DNA from: Nocardia aurantia
GTDB lineage: Bacteria > Actinomycetota > Actinomycetes > Mycobacteriales > Mycobacteriaceae
NCBI RefSeq assembly: GCF_009604425.1
Contig: NZ_WEGI01000004.1
Span: 248,001 to 312,000 of the forward strand
Direction of reading: 5' to 3'
DNA length: 64,000 bases
Below the pieces are notes generated by a model. The model did no database searches. It had not been told where the DNA came from and saw only the letters and a list, made by a program, of their open reading frames with translations. The position numbers and the translations under genes were made by a program. Each line of letters begins with the position of its first letter. Positions within the stretch are counted from its first letter, which is position 1. Positions 53,818-62,244 of the stretch are shown here, piece after piece.

Positions 53818-54013
53818 GCTGCGGTGCGGTGACGCTCGGCTGACAACGCCCGGCCCGTGCGCCCGGCAACGCCTGAGGCGTGCGTCGGCGACAAGGCCGG
53901 GGGCCGCGCGTCGCTCGACCGGCACTTCGAAGTCGTGCTTCGCGTCCGGCAACGCCCGGGTGCGCGCTGGCCCCCGAGGTCGATGCGCGGCGTCTTCCCG
54001 GACAACCGGGTGT

Positions 54014-54034
54014 CCGGTGCTTGGCAAGCACCGG
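54014..54034. terminator. perfect hairpin between cysA and the first Hsp70-like gene
   Basis: CCGGTGCTT-GGC-AAGCACCGG, a 9-bp perfect stem with a 3-nt loop and no T-run. Just upstream is a smaller hairpin (CCCGG-ACAA-CCGGG, 53997-54010). It may end the cysA transcript in the T-less form common in actinobacteria, or be an operator; position alone cannot tell. Confidence 0.5.
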
Positions 54035-54103
54035 CATCCGATGATTGCCTGAAGCCGGTTCGGATCACGGTTCGATAAACGGCTCGGCGATCGGGGTGAA
54101 CTG

Positions 54104-55237
54104 ATGGCGGTCGGTCTCGGCATGAGTATCGGAACGGTCACTACGGTGTGCGCGATCGCGCCGGCCGGTGGTGAGCCCGTGCCGCAGCCCGTCACCCGGC
54201 GCACCACGCTCACCTTCGACAGTGCCGGGGCGGTACGGGTGGGGCGGATTCCGCCGCACGGCCGGGCGATCAGTGATTTCGCGGACCTGACCCAGCCGTG
54301 CCTGCCCGTCGCCCGGGTCGGCCGCCGCACGCTGACGGCCGCGGATCTGGTGGCGACGGTGGTCGGAAGTGTCAGCGCCGAGGCGCTCGGTGCTTCCGGC
54401 GCCGGTCGGCGGGATCGTCCGGTCGGCGCGACGATCGCGGTGACGCATCCGGTGGTCTATCCGGCCGCGCTGATCGCCGATCTGCGTGCGGCGCTGGCCG
54501 TCGCGGGCCGGGCCGACGCGGTGCTGGTGTCCGAGCCGGTCGCGGCCGCGGCCTGGTTGAGCGCGACGCACGGCCCGCTGCCGCCGGGGCTGACGCTGGT
54601 CTACGACCTCGGCGGCTCGGGCTTGACGCTCTCGCTGGTGCGAGTCGGCGCGGGCTGTGGACCCGACCCGATCGTGGGCGCCCCCGTCCGATCGGCCGAG
54701 TACGGCGGCCGGGCGTTCGGTGCGGAGGTGGCGCGATGTGCCGCCCGCGCGGTGCGGGCGGGGTCGGCGCCGCTGTCCGACGCCGGGATGGGGGCACTGC
54801 GCGGCGCCCATGTGCGCCGGTCGCTGGCGGAGGTGTATCGCTGTCTGCGCCTGGCCGACGTCACGATGGCCGATGTGGACCGGGTGCTGCTGATCGGGGG
54901 TGCGGCCCGTCCGCCCGAGGTGGCCGCGGTACTCGCCGAGGCGCTGGCTCGTCCGGTGGTCGTGGCGCCGGATCCGGCGCGGACCGTCGCCGAGGGCGCG
55001 GCGATCCTGGCCCGGCGTGCCGCCGAGCTCGCCCGGAGTGCGGAGATCCGGCAGCGCCGGGCCGGTCGGGCGCCCGCCGCGCGCGTGGTCCGGCGGCTGG
55101 TGCGGACGGCCGTGCTGGTGGGAGCGGTTTTGGCGGCCGTGGCGATGCTGGCGGCCGTGCCCGGTGATTGCGCGCACACGACGACCGGGTCGTTCGGCGC
55201 TGTATTACAGTTCGATACGCAAACGTATCGAACGTGA
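54104..55237 (+). CDS. Hsp70-like membrane-anchored protein (copy 1, short)
   Basis: A 377-residue protein with an Hsp70-like actin-fold domain (~1-320) and one membrane helix near 335-350 (VLVGAVLAAVAMLAAVPG), leaving a ~28-residue outside tail. Phosphate-1 motif is GMSIGTVTTV, where the Asp of DnaK GIDLGT is Ser; phosphate-2 is VYDLGGSGLTL, differing from DLGGGT; the adenosine motif VLLIGGAARPPEV is clear. There is no substrate-binding domain. A paralog lies at 58498. It precedes the AurF-type gene by ~160 bp. Confidence 0.85.
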   Translation: MAVGLGMSIGTVTTVCAIAPAGGEPVPQPVTRRTTLTFDSAGAVRVGRIPPHGRAISDFADLTQPCLPVARVGRRTLTAADLVATVVGSVSAEALGASGAGRRDRPVGATIAVTHPVVYPAALIADLRAALAVAGRADAVLVSEPVAAAAWLSATHGPLPPGLTLVYDLGGSGLTLSLVRVGAGCGPDPIVGAPVRSAEYGGRAFGAEVARCAARAVRAGSAPLSDAGMGALRGAHVRRSLAEVYRCLRLADVTMADVDRVLLIGGAARPPEVAAVLAEALARPVVVAPDPARTVAEGAAILARRAAELARSAEIRQRRAGRAPAARVVRRLVRTAVLVGAVLAAVAMLAAVPGDCAHTTTGSFGAVLQFDTQTYRT

Positions 55238-55330
55238 TGCAGCACACGTGGTCCGGACGCCGATCTGTGGCCACGCGCTGAACTGGCGTGATCGCCGGTC
55301 CGGCCTGGCAGGGTGCTCTACCTCTCGCTG

Positions 55331-55372
55331 TTGACGTGACTGGGCGTACATGTAACTATTGGATACAGTTAC
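55331..55372 (+). promoter_or_regulatory. promoter with palindromic operator before the diiron oxygenase
   Basis: A -35-like TTGACG (55331-55336) and, 17 bp on, a -10-like AACTAT (55354-55359) are overlapped by the inverted repeat GTAACT-9 bp-AGTTAC (55352-55372). The layout fits a TetR- or MarR-type repressor site about 25 bp before the coding start. Confidence 0.6.
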
Positions 55373-55398
55373 CCAGTGAAAGTGAGGGGGCGATGACG

Positions 55399-56412
55399 AT
55401 GGCGTCCGTTGCCGCGAAGCCCGACCTCGACCAGATCGTCGAGCAGGCCATGCAGTATGCCGAGAAGCTGATGTTGCTGTCACAGGGCTCGGTCGACAAG
55501 CACTTCGACCCGTTCGCCGACATCGACTGGGACAACGCGGATTTCGATCCGGATGCCCGTCCCGAGCGCTGGATTCTGCCCGCCTCGGCCGATCCGCTGG
55601 GCCGCCATCCCTGGTACCGCGCGCTGTCCGCCGAGCAGCAGATCGCGATCGGCAAGTACCGGCAGGCCAACATCGCCAAGGTCGGTCTCCAGTTCGAGTC
55701 GCTGCTGATCAGCGGCATGGTGCAGTACACCGCCTTCCAGGTGGAGAACGGGTCGCGGGAGTTCCGCTACTGCACGCACGAGATGACCGAGGAGCTCAAC
55801 CACACCCAGATGTTCCAGGAGATGGTGAACCGCATCGGCGAGAACGTCCCGGGCATGGGCCCGGTCGTGCGCCGGCTGCGCCATCTGGTGGTGCCGATCG
55901 CGAACGCGTTCCCGAACCTGTTCTTCATGGCGGTGCTCGGCGGCGAGGAGCCGATCGACCACATCCAGAAGCAGATCCTGCGTTCGGGTGAGGACGTGCA
56001 TCCGATCATGCGGGGCGTCATGGCGATTCACATCGCCGAGGAGGCGCGCCACATCTCGTTCGCCCACGAGTACCTGAAGCACCATGTGCCGGAGGCGGGC
56101 CGGATCGATCGGCTCGTGCTGTCGGTGATGATGCCGGTGATCATGTGGATCGTCGGCCGGGCCATCGTGACCCCGCCGCGTGCGTTCTTCGAGAAGTACG
56201 ACATTCCCGACGAGGTCCGCGACGAGCTGTTCTTCGGTTCCGCCGAGGCCCGGCGCGTCTTCAGCGACTACTTCGTGGATGTGCGCGCGCTCGCCGAGGA
56301 CATCGGCCTGATGAATCCGCTGTCCCGGCGGGTCTGGAAGTGGCTGCGCATCGACGGTGGAGTCAGCCGCTATCGGTCGGAGCCGATCCGCCGCGGCACG
56401 ACGGCGGCCTGA
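55399..56412 (+). CDS. AurF-type diiron oxygenase
   Basis: A 337-residue helical protein of the p-aminobenzoate N-oxygenase (AurF/PF11583) type. Ligand-bearing helices appear as CTHEMTEELNHTQMFQEM and MAIHIAEEARHISFAHEYL. In M. tuberculosis the homologous pair is Rv0885-Rv0886 (fprB), and here too a ferredoxin reductase gene follows at 14 bp. Likely reaction: O2-dependent oxidation of a small amine or other substrate with electrons from the partner; the substrate is unknown. ATG at 55399 has best spacing from AGGGGG; ATG at 55393 is an alternative. Confidence 0.9.
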   Translation: MASVAAKPDLDQIVEQAMQYAEKLMLLSQGSVDKHFDPFADIDWDNADFDPDARPERWILPASADPLGRHPWYRALSAEQQIAIGKYRQANIAKVGLQFESLLISGMVQYTAFQVENGSREFRYCTHEMTEELNHTQMFQEMVNRIGENVPGMGPVVRRLRHLVVPIANAFPNLFFMAVLGGEEPIDHIQKQILRSGEDVHPIMRGVMAIHIAEEARHISFAHEYLKHHVPEAGRIDRLVLSVMMPVIMWIVGRAIVTPPRAFFEKYDIPDEVRDELFFGSAEARRVFSDYFVDVRALAEDIGLMNPLSRRVWKWLRIDGGVSRYRSEPIRRGTTAA

Positions 56413-56425
56413 CCGGAGTATTCGA

Positions 56426-58009
56426 GTGCCCTACGTCGTCACCCAATCCTGTTGCAGCGACGCGTCCTGCGTCTATGCCTGCCCGGTCAACTGCATCCAT
56501 CCGACCCCGGACGAGCCGGACTTCGCGACCGCGGAGATGTTGTACGTGGACCCGCAGGCGTGCGTCGACTGCGGCGCCTGCGCCACGGCCTGCCCGGTGG
56601 ATGCGGTCACCTCGTCGAAGAAGCTGACCGCGGAGCAGTTGCCCTTCATCGAGATCAACGCCGATTTCTACCGGCAGGAAAGGCCGAGACCGCTACTGGC
56701 CCAGCCGATTCCGCCGGCGATGGTGGCACGCGGCCGGGAACCGTTGCGGGTGGCGATCGTGGGCGCCGGCCCGTCCGCGATGTACGCCGCCGACGAGCTG
56801 CTGACCCAGCCCGGCGTGGCGGTGACCGTGCTGGAGCGGCTGCCGGTGCCCTACGGGCTGGCCCGCCACGGCGTGGCTCCCGACCATGCCCGGACCCGGC
56901 AGGTGAGCCGGTTGTTCGACGTGATCGCCGCGCAGCCCGGTTTCGGTTCGTATCTGAATGTGACCGTGGGCGAGGATGTTTCGCAGGAGGACCTGCTGCG
57001 GCACTTCCACGCGGTGATCTACGCGGCCGGCGCCGCGACCGACCGGAAGCTGGGCATCCCGGGTGAGGGACTGCCCGGCAGCACCTCGGCCACCGCATTC
57101 GTGGCCTGGTACAACGGCCATCCCGATCACGCGGGGCAGCGGTTCGACCTGTCGCAGCGCCGGGTGGTGATCGTCGGCAACGGCAACGTCGCCCTGGACG
57201 TGGCACGGATCCTGACCGTCGATCCGGAATCCCTGGCCGGAACCGACATCTCGCCCGCCGCGCTGGATGCCCTGCGCCGCAGCGCGGTCGAGGAGGTCGT
57301 GATCGTCGGCCGGCGCGGCCCCGCCGAATCCGCCTTCACCGTGCCCGAATTCGTGGGTTTGCTCGGCGCCGACATCGACATCGTCGTGGAAGGCGATGTC
57401 CCGGAACCGGTTCCGGGACAGGCGCAGCGGGGGGAGCAGAAGCTCCGGTTGCTGCGCGGCCTGGCCGACCGGCCGGTGTCGGGGCGGCGGCGGATCGTGT
57501 TCCGGTACCTGTCGGCGCCGGTGGCGCTGCGAGGCGAGGAGCGGGTGACCGGAATCGAACTCGCCCGTACCGAACTCGCGACCGACGCCGACGGCACCGT
57601 GCGCGCGGTGGCGACCGGCACGACCGAAATCGTCGAGACGGGACTGGTGCTCGCCTCGGTCGGATATCGCGGGGTGCCGTTGCCGGGCCTGCCGTTCGAC
57701 GAACCGGCCGGCGTCCTGCCCAACCGCGACGGCCGGGTCCTGGATGCGGTGGGCGGCAACGTGTTGCCCGGCACCTACGTCACCGGCTGGCTGAAGCGCG
57801 GCTCGACCGGCTTCATCGGCACCAACAAGTCCTGCGCGCAGCAGACCGTGCGGCAACTGGTGGACGATTTCAACACCGGCCGCCTGCCCGAACCCGCTTG
57901 CGACGCCGATGATTTCGATCGACTGGTGACGGCCCGCCGACCGGCGGCGGTGCGCGGTGGCGCGGTGGTGCCTCCGCGCCGCAAGCGGTCACTGCTGTCC
58001 AAGGCGTAA
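56426..58009 (+). CDS. fprB: FprB-like ferredoxin/ferredoxin-NADP reductase fusion
   Basis: A 527-residue flavoprotein. The N-terminal ferredoxin part has Cys clusters CCSDASCVYACPVNC and CVDCGACATACPVDA. The FAD site is VGAGPSAMYAADEL and the NADPH site VGNGNVALDVARIL, with GRRGPAESAFTVPEF after it, all typical of adrenodoxin-reductase-like enzymes. It should pass electrons from NADPH through the iron-sulfur clusters to a partner, most simply the diiron oxygenase encoded 14 bp upstream. GTG start at 56426; ends before a clear terminator. Confidence 0.92.
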   Translation: MPYVVTQSCCSDASCVYACPVNCIHPTPDEPDFATAEMLYVDPQACVDCGACATACPVDAVTSSKKLTAEQLPFIEINADFYRQERPRPLLAQPIPPAMVARGREPLRVAIVGAGPSAMYAADELLTQPGVAVTVLERLPVPYGLARHGVAPDHARTRQVSRLFDVIAAQPGFGSYLNVTVGEDVSQEDLLRHFHAVIYAAGAATDRKLGIPGEGLPGSTSATAFVAWYNGHPDHAGQRFDLSQRRVVIVGNGNVALDVARILTVDPESLAGTDISPAALDALRRSAVEEVVIVGRRGPAESAFTVPEFVGLLGADIDIVVEGDVPEPVPGQAQRGEQKLRLLRGLADRPVSGRRRIVFRYLSAPVALRGEERVTGIELARTELATDADGTVRAVATGTTEIVETGLVLASVGYRGVPLPGLPFDEPAGVLPNRDGRVLDAVGGNVLPGTYVTGWLKRGSTGFIGTNKSCAQQTVRQLVDDFNTGRLPEPACDADDFDRLVTARRPAAVRGGAVVPPRRKRSLLSKA

Positions 58010-58036
58010 TCGCCGCGTTCACTCGCCACCCGGAAG

Positions 58037-58073
58037 CCCCGCCCGATCGGTTTCACGACCGCGGCGGGGTTTT
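58037..58073 (+). terminator. Rho-independent terminator after fprB
   Basis: CCCCGCC (58037-58043) pairs with GGCGGGG (58063-58069), with further partial pairing in the loop (GATCGG..CGACC), followed by TTTTC. Confidence 0.75.
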
Positions 58074-58119
58074 CGCTGTCGCTCGGGCCTTCTGTCCCGT
58101 AACCCGATGCCGCCTGCGC

Positions 58120-58440
58120 GAATTGCCGGATTGATGCTTTTTAGGAGGGTGGCTACCTTTCCGCGACTCGGTATTGATGTGTCATACACCGTCGATGCTC
58201 GGTCTTCGTCCGATTATTCGGGCGTACCGGTCGGTATCGCATTGGAAATTACTGTGTGGTAGCTGTTTTCGTTCGTTTTTGGACATCTGCACCGTATGTG
58301 TTGGCCAAATCTCGCCCTGGTCAGTGGTCTATCTGCGGAAATGTGTTGCATACCGGTGGGTTTCAAACCTTTTTCGCTGTTTGACTGTCCGTGATCGGTA
58401 TCCACCAGCTAACCTGTCATCGCTGTTTGGTAAACGACCG
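58120..58440. other. low-GC intergenic region before the second Hsp70-like gene
   Basis: The 424 bp between the fprB terminator and the next start are clearly richer in A/T than the window (e.g. TTGATGCTTTTTAGGAGGG, GCTGTTTTCGTTCGTTTTTG), with no convincing gene. An in-frame extension of the next gene to 58174 runs through it but has unlike composition. It likely holds the promoter and perhaps a long 5' leader. Confidence 0.6.
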
Positions 58441-58497
58441 CGACCACATGGTTCGACCGCGTGGGGCCGTGGTCTCGGTGCGTTGACGGGATGGCAA

Positions 58498-60732
58498 ATG
58501 ACGACTGGTTTCGGCATGAGCATCGGCACAGTGAATTCCGTGACAGCGGGTACGGCCGGGGAGCGCGAGCGTCCGTCCGTGCGGGTACGCCGTACCTCGG
58601 TCACGTTCGACAGTGCGGGCGGTCCACGGATGAGCGGCCTACCCCGATTCGCGCCCGTACTCACCGATTTCGCCGATCTCACCCGCGACTCGGAGCCGGT
58701 CGTGCTGGGCGGGCGCATCTGGCGCCCGGCCGACCTGGTCGGTGCGGTCGCCACCTGCCTGATCGAGGCGAGCCGGCCCACCGCGCCGGCGGTCGCCACC
58801 TATCCGGCCTGCTACACCGACCGGCAGATCTTCGCCCTCCGGCACGCCCTGAACTGGTCCGGATCCGGCGATGTGGTGCTGATGCCGGAACCGGTCGCCG
58901 CCGTGGAGTGGCTCGACGCGGAACACGGTGTCTCCGAACGCGGTCTGACCCTCGTCTACGACCTGGGTGGCGGCAGCCTCGACGTCGCGATCGTCCGCAC
59001 CGAGGCCGATCGCGAGGAGCGCGGCGTACTGGGCCGTGCGGTGCGCTCCCACACCTACGGCGGCCGCCCGCTCGGCGTCGTCCTGGCCAGGTACGCCCGG
59101 GCGCTCGCGCCGGGCGCGCCGGCGCCGGTGTCGAAGGTGGTCCCGGCCGTCGACACCGCGCGCCTGCGCTGCTGGCACATCCGCAATTCCCTTCGCCTGG
59201 TCCGGCAATGCGTGCAGGCCTGCGGTGTCACATTGACCGACATCGACCGAATTCTCGTGGTCGGCGCCGCCGCCCGCCCGGCCGAGGTCGCGCAGGTGCT
59301 CAGCGAACTCGGCCCGCCGGTGGTCATCGCCCCGGACCCGGGCCATACCGTCGCGATCGGCGCGGCCGTCGCCTCGGCGCGGGCGGCCGACACCGGCACC
59401 GGACTCGGCCGCTACACCCGCGGCGCCGCCGTGATCTCCGGTGCGGCCGTGGCCTCGGCGCTGGCGATGTCCGCGGCCAGCATGATCGGCAACGGTCCGA
59501 TCGGAACCGACGGCCCCGCACTGGAATTCGCGCCGATCCTGGCGGGGCCGGCCGACACCGCCCGCGCCTACGTGCAGGACTCGACCGTGCTGGACGGCCT
59601 GGGCTCGGTCTCCGGCGCGGCCCGGAAGATCCTGGCCTCGGTCACCACGGCCCACGACTACACCGCGGCGACGAAGGCCATCGTCGCCGTGGCGACGGAA
59701 GAGGTGCGGCGCGAGGTCGGTTCACACGGCGTCGGGACCCGATGCGACCCGGTCCGCACCTCACCCACCTGGCTGTACGCCGACCCCGCACGCTTCACCA
59801 ACCCCCTGCCCTTCACCCCCGCCCCCGACCTCGAGCCGGCCCCGCCGATCGTCGGCCCGGTCGTCCAACCCCCTGTGGCACAGCCTATTTCGGCACCCCA
59901 ATCCGGCTCCACCGCACAGCCGGTGAGCAACCCGTCCGGCTCCCCGGCTGCGGGCAACGCCGCACCGAGCTCGGGAGCGAGCGGCTCCCCGGGCGCGGGC
60001 GGCACGGTGGCCAGTTCCCCGGGCGCCTCGGCGGGCGGGTCTTCCACTGGGACACAGTCGAATCCGGGCAGCGACACCTCCGGGACCGGCAGCACCGGAA
60101 CCGGCGCTACCACCGGTGGAGCCGGTTCTTCGGGCTCGACCGGGGGCGGCTCGACCGGGGGCGGCTCGGGCGGGACGGGTGCGGGTGCATCCGGAGACGG
60201 TTCCGGTGGGTCGGGTGCGGGTTCGACCGGGGGCGGCTCCGGTGGGACGGGTGCGGGTGCGTCTGGGGACGGCTCAGGTGGGACGGGTGCGGGCACCGGT
60301 GCATCCGGCGGCGGCCCCGGCGGAACCGGAACGGGGGCCGGTGCGGGGGCGGCCGGCGGAACGGGAACCGGCCCCTCGAATGGCAATGCGGGTGGAGCGT
60401 CCGGCCCCGCGGGAGCCGGTTCGGGCGCGGCGGCCGGCGGCCCTTCCGGCGGGGGCTCGAGCCCCGGTACCGGCGGCGCGGGATCCGCGGCGCCAGGCGG
60501 TAATTCGGCGGGTTCGCGACCCGGCGCCACGGGTTCCACCGGAGGCAGCGGCAATTCGGGCGGCCCGGGTTCCGGCGCTTCAGCCGCTGGGACGTCCGCC
60601 TCGTCCGGTGGATCCGGATCTGGCGCCTCGGCCCCGGGCGGTCGTGGCTCCGGTGGTGGTGGTGGCGTCGGCGGTGGGGGAGGCGCGGGTGGTGGTGGTC
60701 ATGCTGGAGGAGGCGGCGGTGGACATCGCTGA
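58498..60732 (+). CDS. Hsp70-like membrane protein with long Gly/Ser-rich tail (copy 2)
   Basis: A 744-residue protein. Residues 1-~300 form an Hsp70-like ATPase domain similar to the protein at 54104 (GMSIGTVNSV, FDSAGG, LTDFADLT, VYDLGGGSLDVAIV, ILVVGAAARPAEV); again Ser replaces the first-loop Asp. One membrane helix follows (~308-330, AAVISGAAVASALAMSAASMIG), then a ~100-residue extracytoplasmic helical segment with two Cys, a Pro-rich hinge, and ~300 residues almost wholly of Gly, Ser, Ala, Thr and Pro. The ATG at 58498 is chosen by homology to copy 1. The tail may cross or sit in the cell wall (inference). Confidence 0.85.
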   Translation: MTTGFGMSIGTVNSVTAGTAGERERPSVRVRRTSVTFDSAGGPRMSGLPRFAPVLTDFADLTRDSEPVVLGGRIWRPADLVGAVATCLIEASRPTAPAVATYPACYTDRQIFALRHALNWSGSGDVVLMPEPVAAVEWLDAEHGVSERGLTLVYDLGGGSLDVAIVRTEADREERGVLGRAVRSHTYGGRPLGVVLARYARALAPGAPAPVSKVVPAVDTARLRCWHIRNSLRLVRQCVQACGVTLTDIDRILVVGAAARPAEVAQVLSELGPPVVIAPDPGHTVAIGAAVASARAADTGTGLGRYTRGAAVISGAAVASALAMSAASMIGNGPIGTDGPALEFAPILAGPADTARAYVQDSTVLDGLGSVSGAARKILASVTTAHDYTAATKAIVAVATEEVRREVGSHGVGTRCDPVRTSPTWLYADPARFTNPLPFTPAPDLEPAPPIVGPVVQPPVAQPISAPQSGSTAQPVSNPSGSPAAGNAAPSSGASGSPGAGGTVASSPGASAGGSSTGTQSNPGSDTSGTGSTGTGATTGGAGSSGSTGGGSTGGGSGGTGAGASGDGSGGSGAGSTGGGSGGTGAGASGDGSGGTGAGTGASGGGPGGTGTGAGAGAAGGTGTGPSNGNAGGASGPAGAGSGAAAGGPSGGGSSPGTGGAGSAAPGGNSAGSRPGATGSTGGSGNSGGPGSGASAAGTSASSGGSGSGASAPGGRGSGGGGGVGGGGGAGGGGHAGGGGGGHR

Positions 60733-60875
60733 TCGGCGGCGAATCCCGTACGCGTGCGGACGGACGAGCCGAGCCGAGCGGCGGTGGCGACACCTCGTTC
60801 GAGCGGGCGCTGATGATCGCGGAGACCGATTCGAATTGGTACTGATGGCAACGAGACCCGGCCTTGTGGGCGTAG

Positions 60876-61147
60876 GTGCCGGCGGGCTTCGTTCGGCGCG
60901 TGCCGATGACGGAGAGGCTTATCCCGGGCGGGTGCCGATCGTGGTGAACCCGGTTCGACGCGTGTCGGTGTCGGCAGGCCCTTATTCGGGTAGGTACCGC
61001 TCGGAGGGAAGTCCTTTCGGGCAGGCGCCGACGACAGTAGGCGCGGTTCGGTTTGTGGCGGCGATAACACCGGGTGGGGGCCGATACCGGAGGGAGTTCA
61101 TCCGGGCCGGCGTCCACGACAGCCGGACTTTCTCCCAGCGGGTGTCG
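60876..61147. repeat. degenerate ~31-bp tandem repeat tract
   Basis: The core GTGCCGATGACGG and decayed forms recur at about 60876, 60900, 60932, 60962, 60994, 61025, 61055, 61078, 61110 and 61142, mostly 30-32 bp apart, with TTCGGGCGG preceding many. There is no gene in the 735 bp between the Hsp70-like gene and the methyltransferase; this tract and the inverted repeats after it are its content. Confidence 0.65.
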
Positions 61148-61313
61148 ATCGGATGAAAGTTCGTTCACCGCATACTGTTCCGGGCCCGCGTCGACGACCG
61201 GACCGAACTCGCCCCGTCACTGAAAATTATTCGGCAACAACAAGCTTCGCCGATGGCACCCGTCATCGGTGCTCAGCGAGGGTCGTCTCACCGACGTGCG
61301 GTATCGGGCCGCG

Positions 61314-61354
61314 CGCCCGGCGCGAGCGATCCATTGGATCGCTCGCGCCGGGCG
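61314..61354. repeat. 41-bp perfect inverted repeat
   Basis: Two 20-bp arms (CGCCCGGCGCGAGCGATCCA and its exact complement) around a single T. It lies between convergent genes and could fold into a very stable hairpin; no T-run follows. Confidence 0.95.
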
Positions 61355-61370
61355 ACTTCTCGCCGACGGA

Positions 61371-61420
61371 AACCGCGGTCCCGGCGCACGTGAATTGAGG
61401 GGTGAGCCGGGATCGCGGTT
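61371..61420. repeat. second inverted repeat, 15-bp arms
   Basis: AACCGCGGTCCCGGC (61371-61385) faces GCCGGGATCGCGGTT (61406-61420), paired at 14 of 15 positions and with a G-U at the other in RNA. The shadow translation across its right arm reads PGSRFRGND, a phrase that recurs as false protein sequence over dispersed palindromic repeats in many genomes. Confidence 0.8.
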
Positions 61421-61468
61421 CCGGGGCAACGATCGCCGAAAGTACACGGTGATGCCGAATTGCCTGCG

Positions 61469-62173
61469 CTACCAGTCGTAATAGGAGGCGACGGCGGGCT
61501 GGCCGGTGTAGCCAGGCCCGGCACGATCGTCGCCCCCGAGGTAGGCGGGGAATTCGAGCGCCAGAGCACCCGGTGACGAAATGCGATGGTGGCGGCCGTC
61601 ATAGGTCAGTCCCGCCGCTCGCAGCCGGGCGACGACCGCGCGCGCCGCGGACGACCCGTCACGATGACGGACCGTGTGTGGGTCGAAGTGCGCCGCGAAT
61701 CTTCCTTCAGGCGCGGTCCATCGGAGCATCGCCGCGATCAGCGCGAGCTTGTCGCCGATGTAGTGCAGGCCGTGCACGCAGGTGACGAGCTCGGCGGGCC
61801 GGTCCGGCAAATAGTTCCGGGCCGTGGCGGTGATCAGCCGTAGTCGGGCGGTGGCCGGTGCCGCCGCGAAATGCCCGACGAGATCGACACCACGCAGCGT
61901 CACATCGGCGTCCGGGAATTCGGTCCCGAATCTGCGTTCGGCCTCCAGCAGCGCCCGGCCCGCTCCACAGCAGACGTCGATCCAGCCAACCGATGCCGCC
62001 GGTGCGGCGCGAAGCCTGTCCGCCAGCCGCTCGTACGGGTCGAACCCCAGTTCCCGGCCGTAACTGTTCACGCCGGACAGCAAACGGTCGCGGTTCATCG
62101 CGTTGTTCGCCACCACCGAGGTCCGTTCCAGCGCACTGTCCTCGAGCAGTCTAGGACCGGAATCTGCTGTCAC
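61469..62173 (-). CDS. class I SAM-dependent methyltransferase
   Basis: A 234-residue protein with a Rossmann methyltransferase core: GWIDVCCGAGRALLEAE (motif I), LRGVDLVGHF (acidic end of strand 2), VTCVHGLHYIGDKLALIAAMLRWTAPEGRF (motifs post-I to III). The N-terminal NRDRLLSGVNSYGRELGFDPYERL is typical of small-molecule methyltransferases. Substrate unknown. GTG start at 62173. It is flanked on both sides by repeat tracts and is alone on its strand. Confidence 0.85.
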   Translation of the reverse strand: MTADSGPRLLEDSALERTSVVANNAMNRDRLLSGVNSYGRELGFDPYERLADRLRAAPAASVGWIDVCCGAGRALLEAERRFGTEFPDADVTLRGVDLVGHFAAAPATARLRLITATARNYLPDRPAELVTCVHGLHYIGDKLALIAAMLRWTAPEGRFAAHFDPHTVRHRDGSSAARAVVARLRAAGLTYDGRHHRISSPGALALEFPAYLGGDDRAGPGYTGQPAVASYYDW

Positions 62174-62244
62174 CGTTCGACTCTAGCGGTCACCCCGATC
62201 GCTCTCCGGCACACGGCAGGCAGTGCGAATCGACCGCCGCGCGC

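Noticed and set aside
53818..54103. 73-codon plus-strand frame at 53857-54078
   Set aside because: Composition is not gene-like and it runs through two hairpins; more likely a terminator region.
60107..61168. 353-codon minus-strand frame across the Hsp70-like tail and intergenic tract
   Set aside because: Arg/His/Pro-rich with no domain and antisense to a Gly/Ser-rich coding region; typical of composition.
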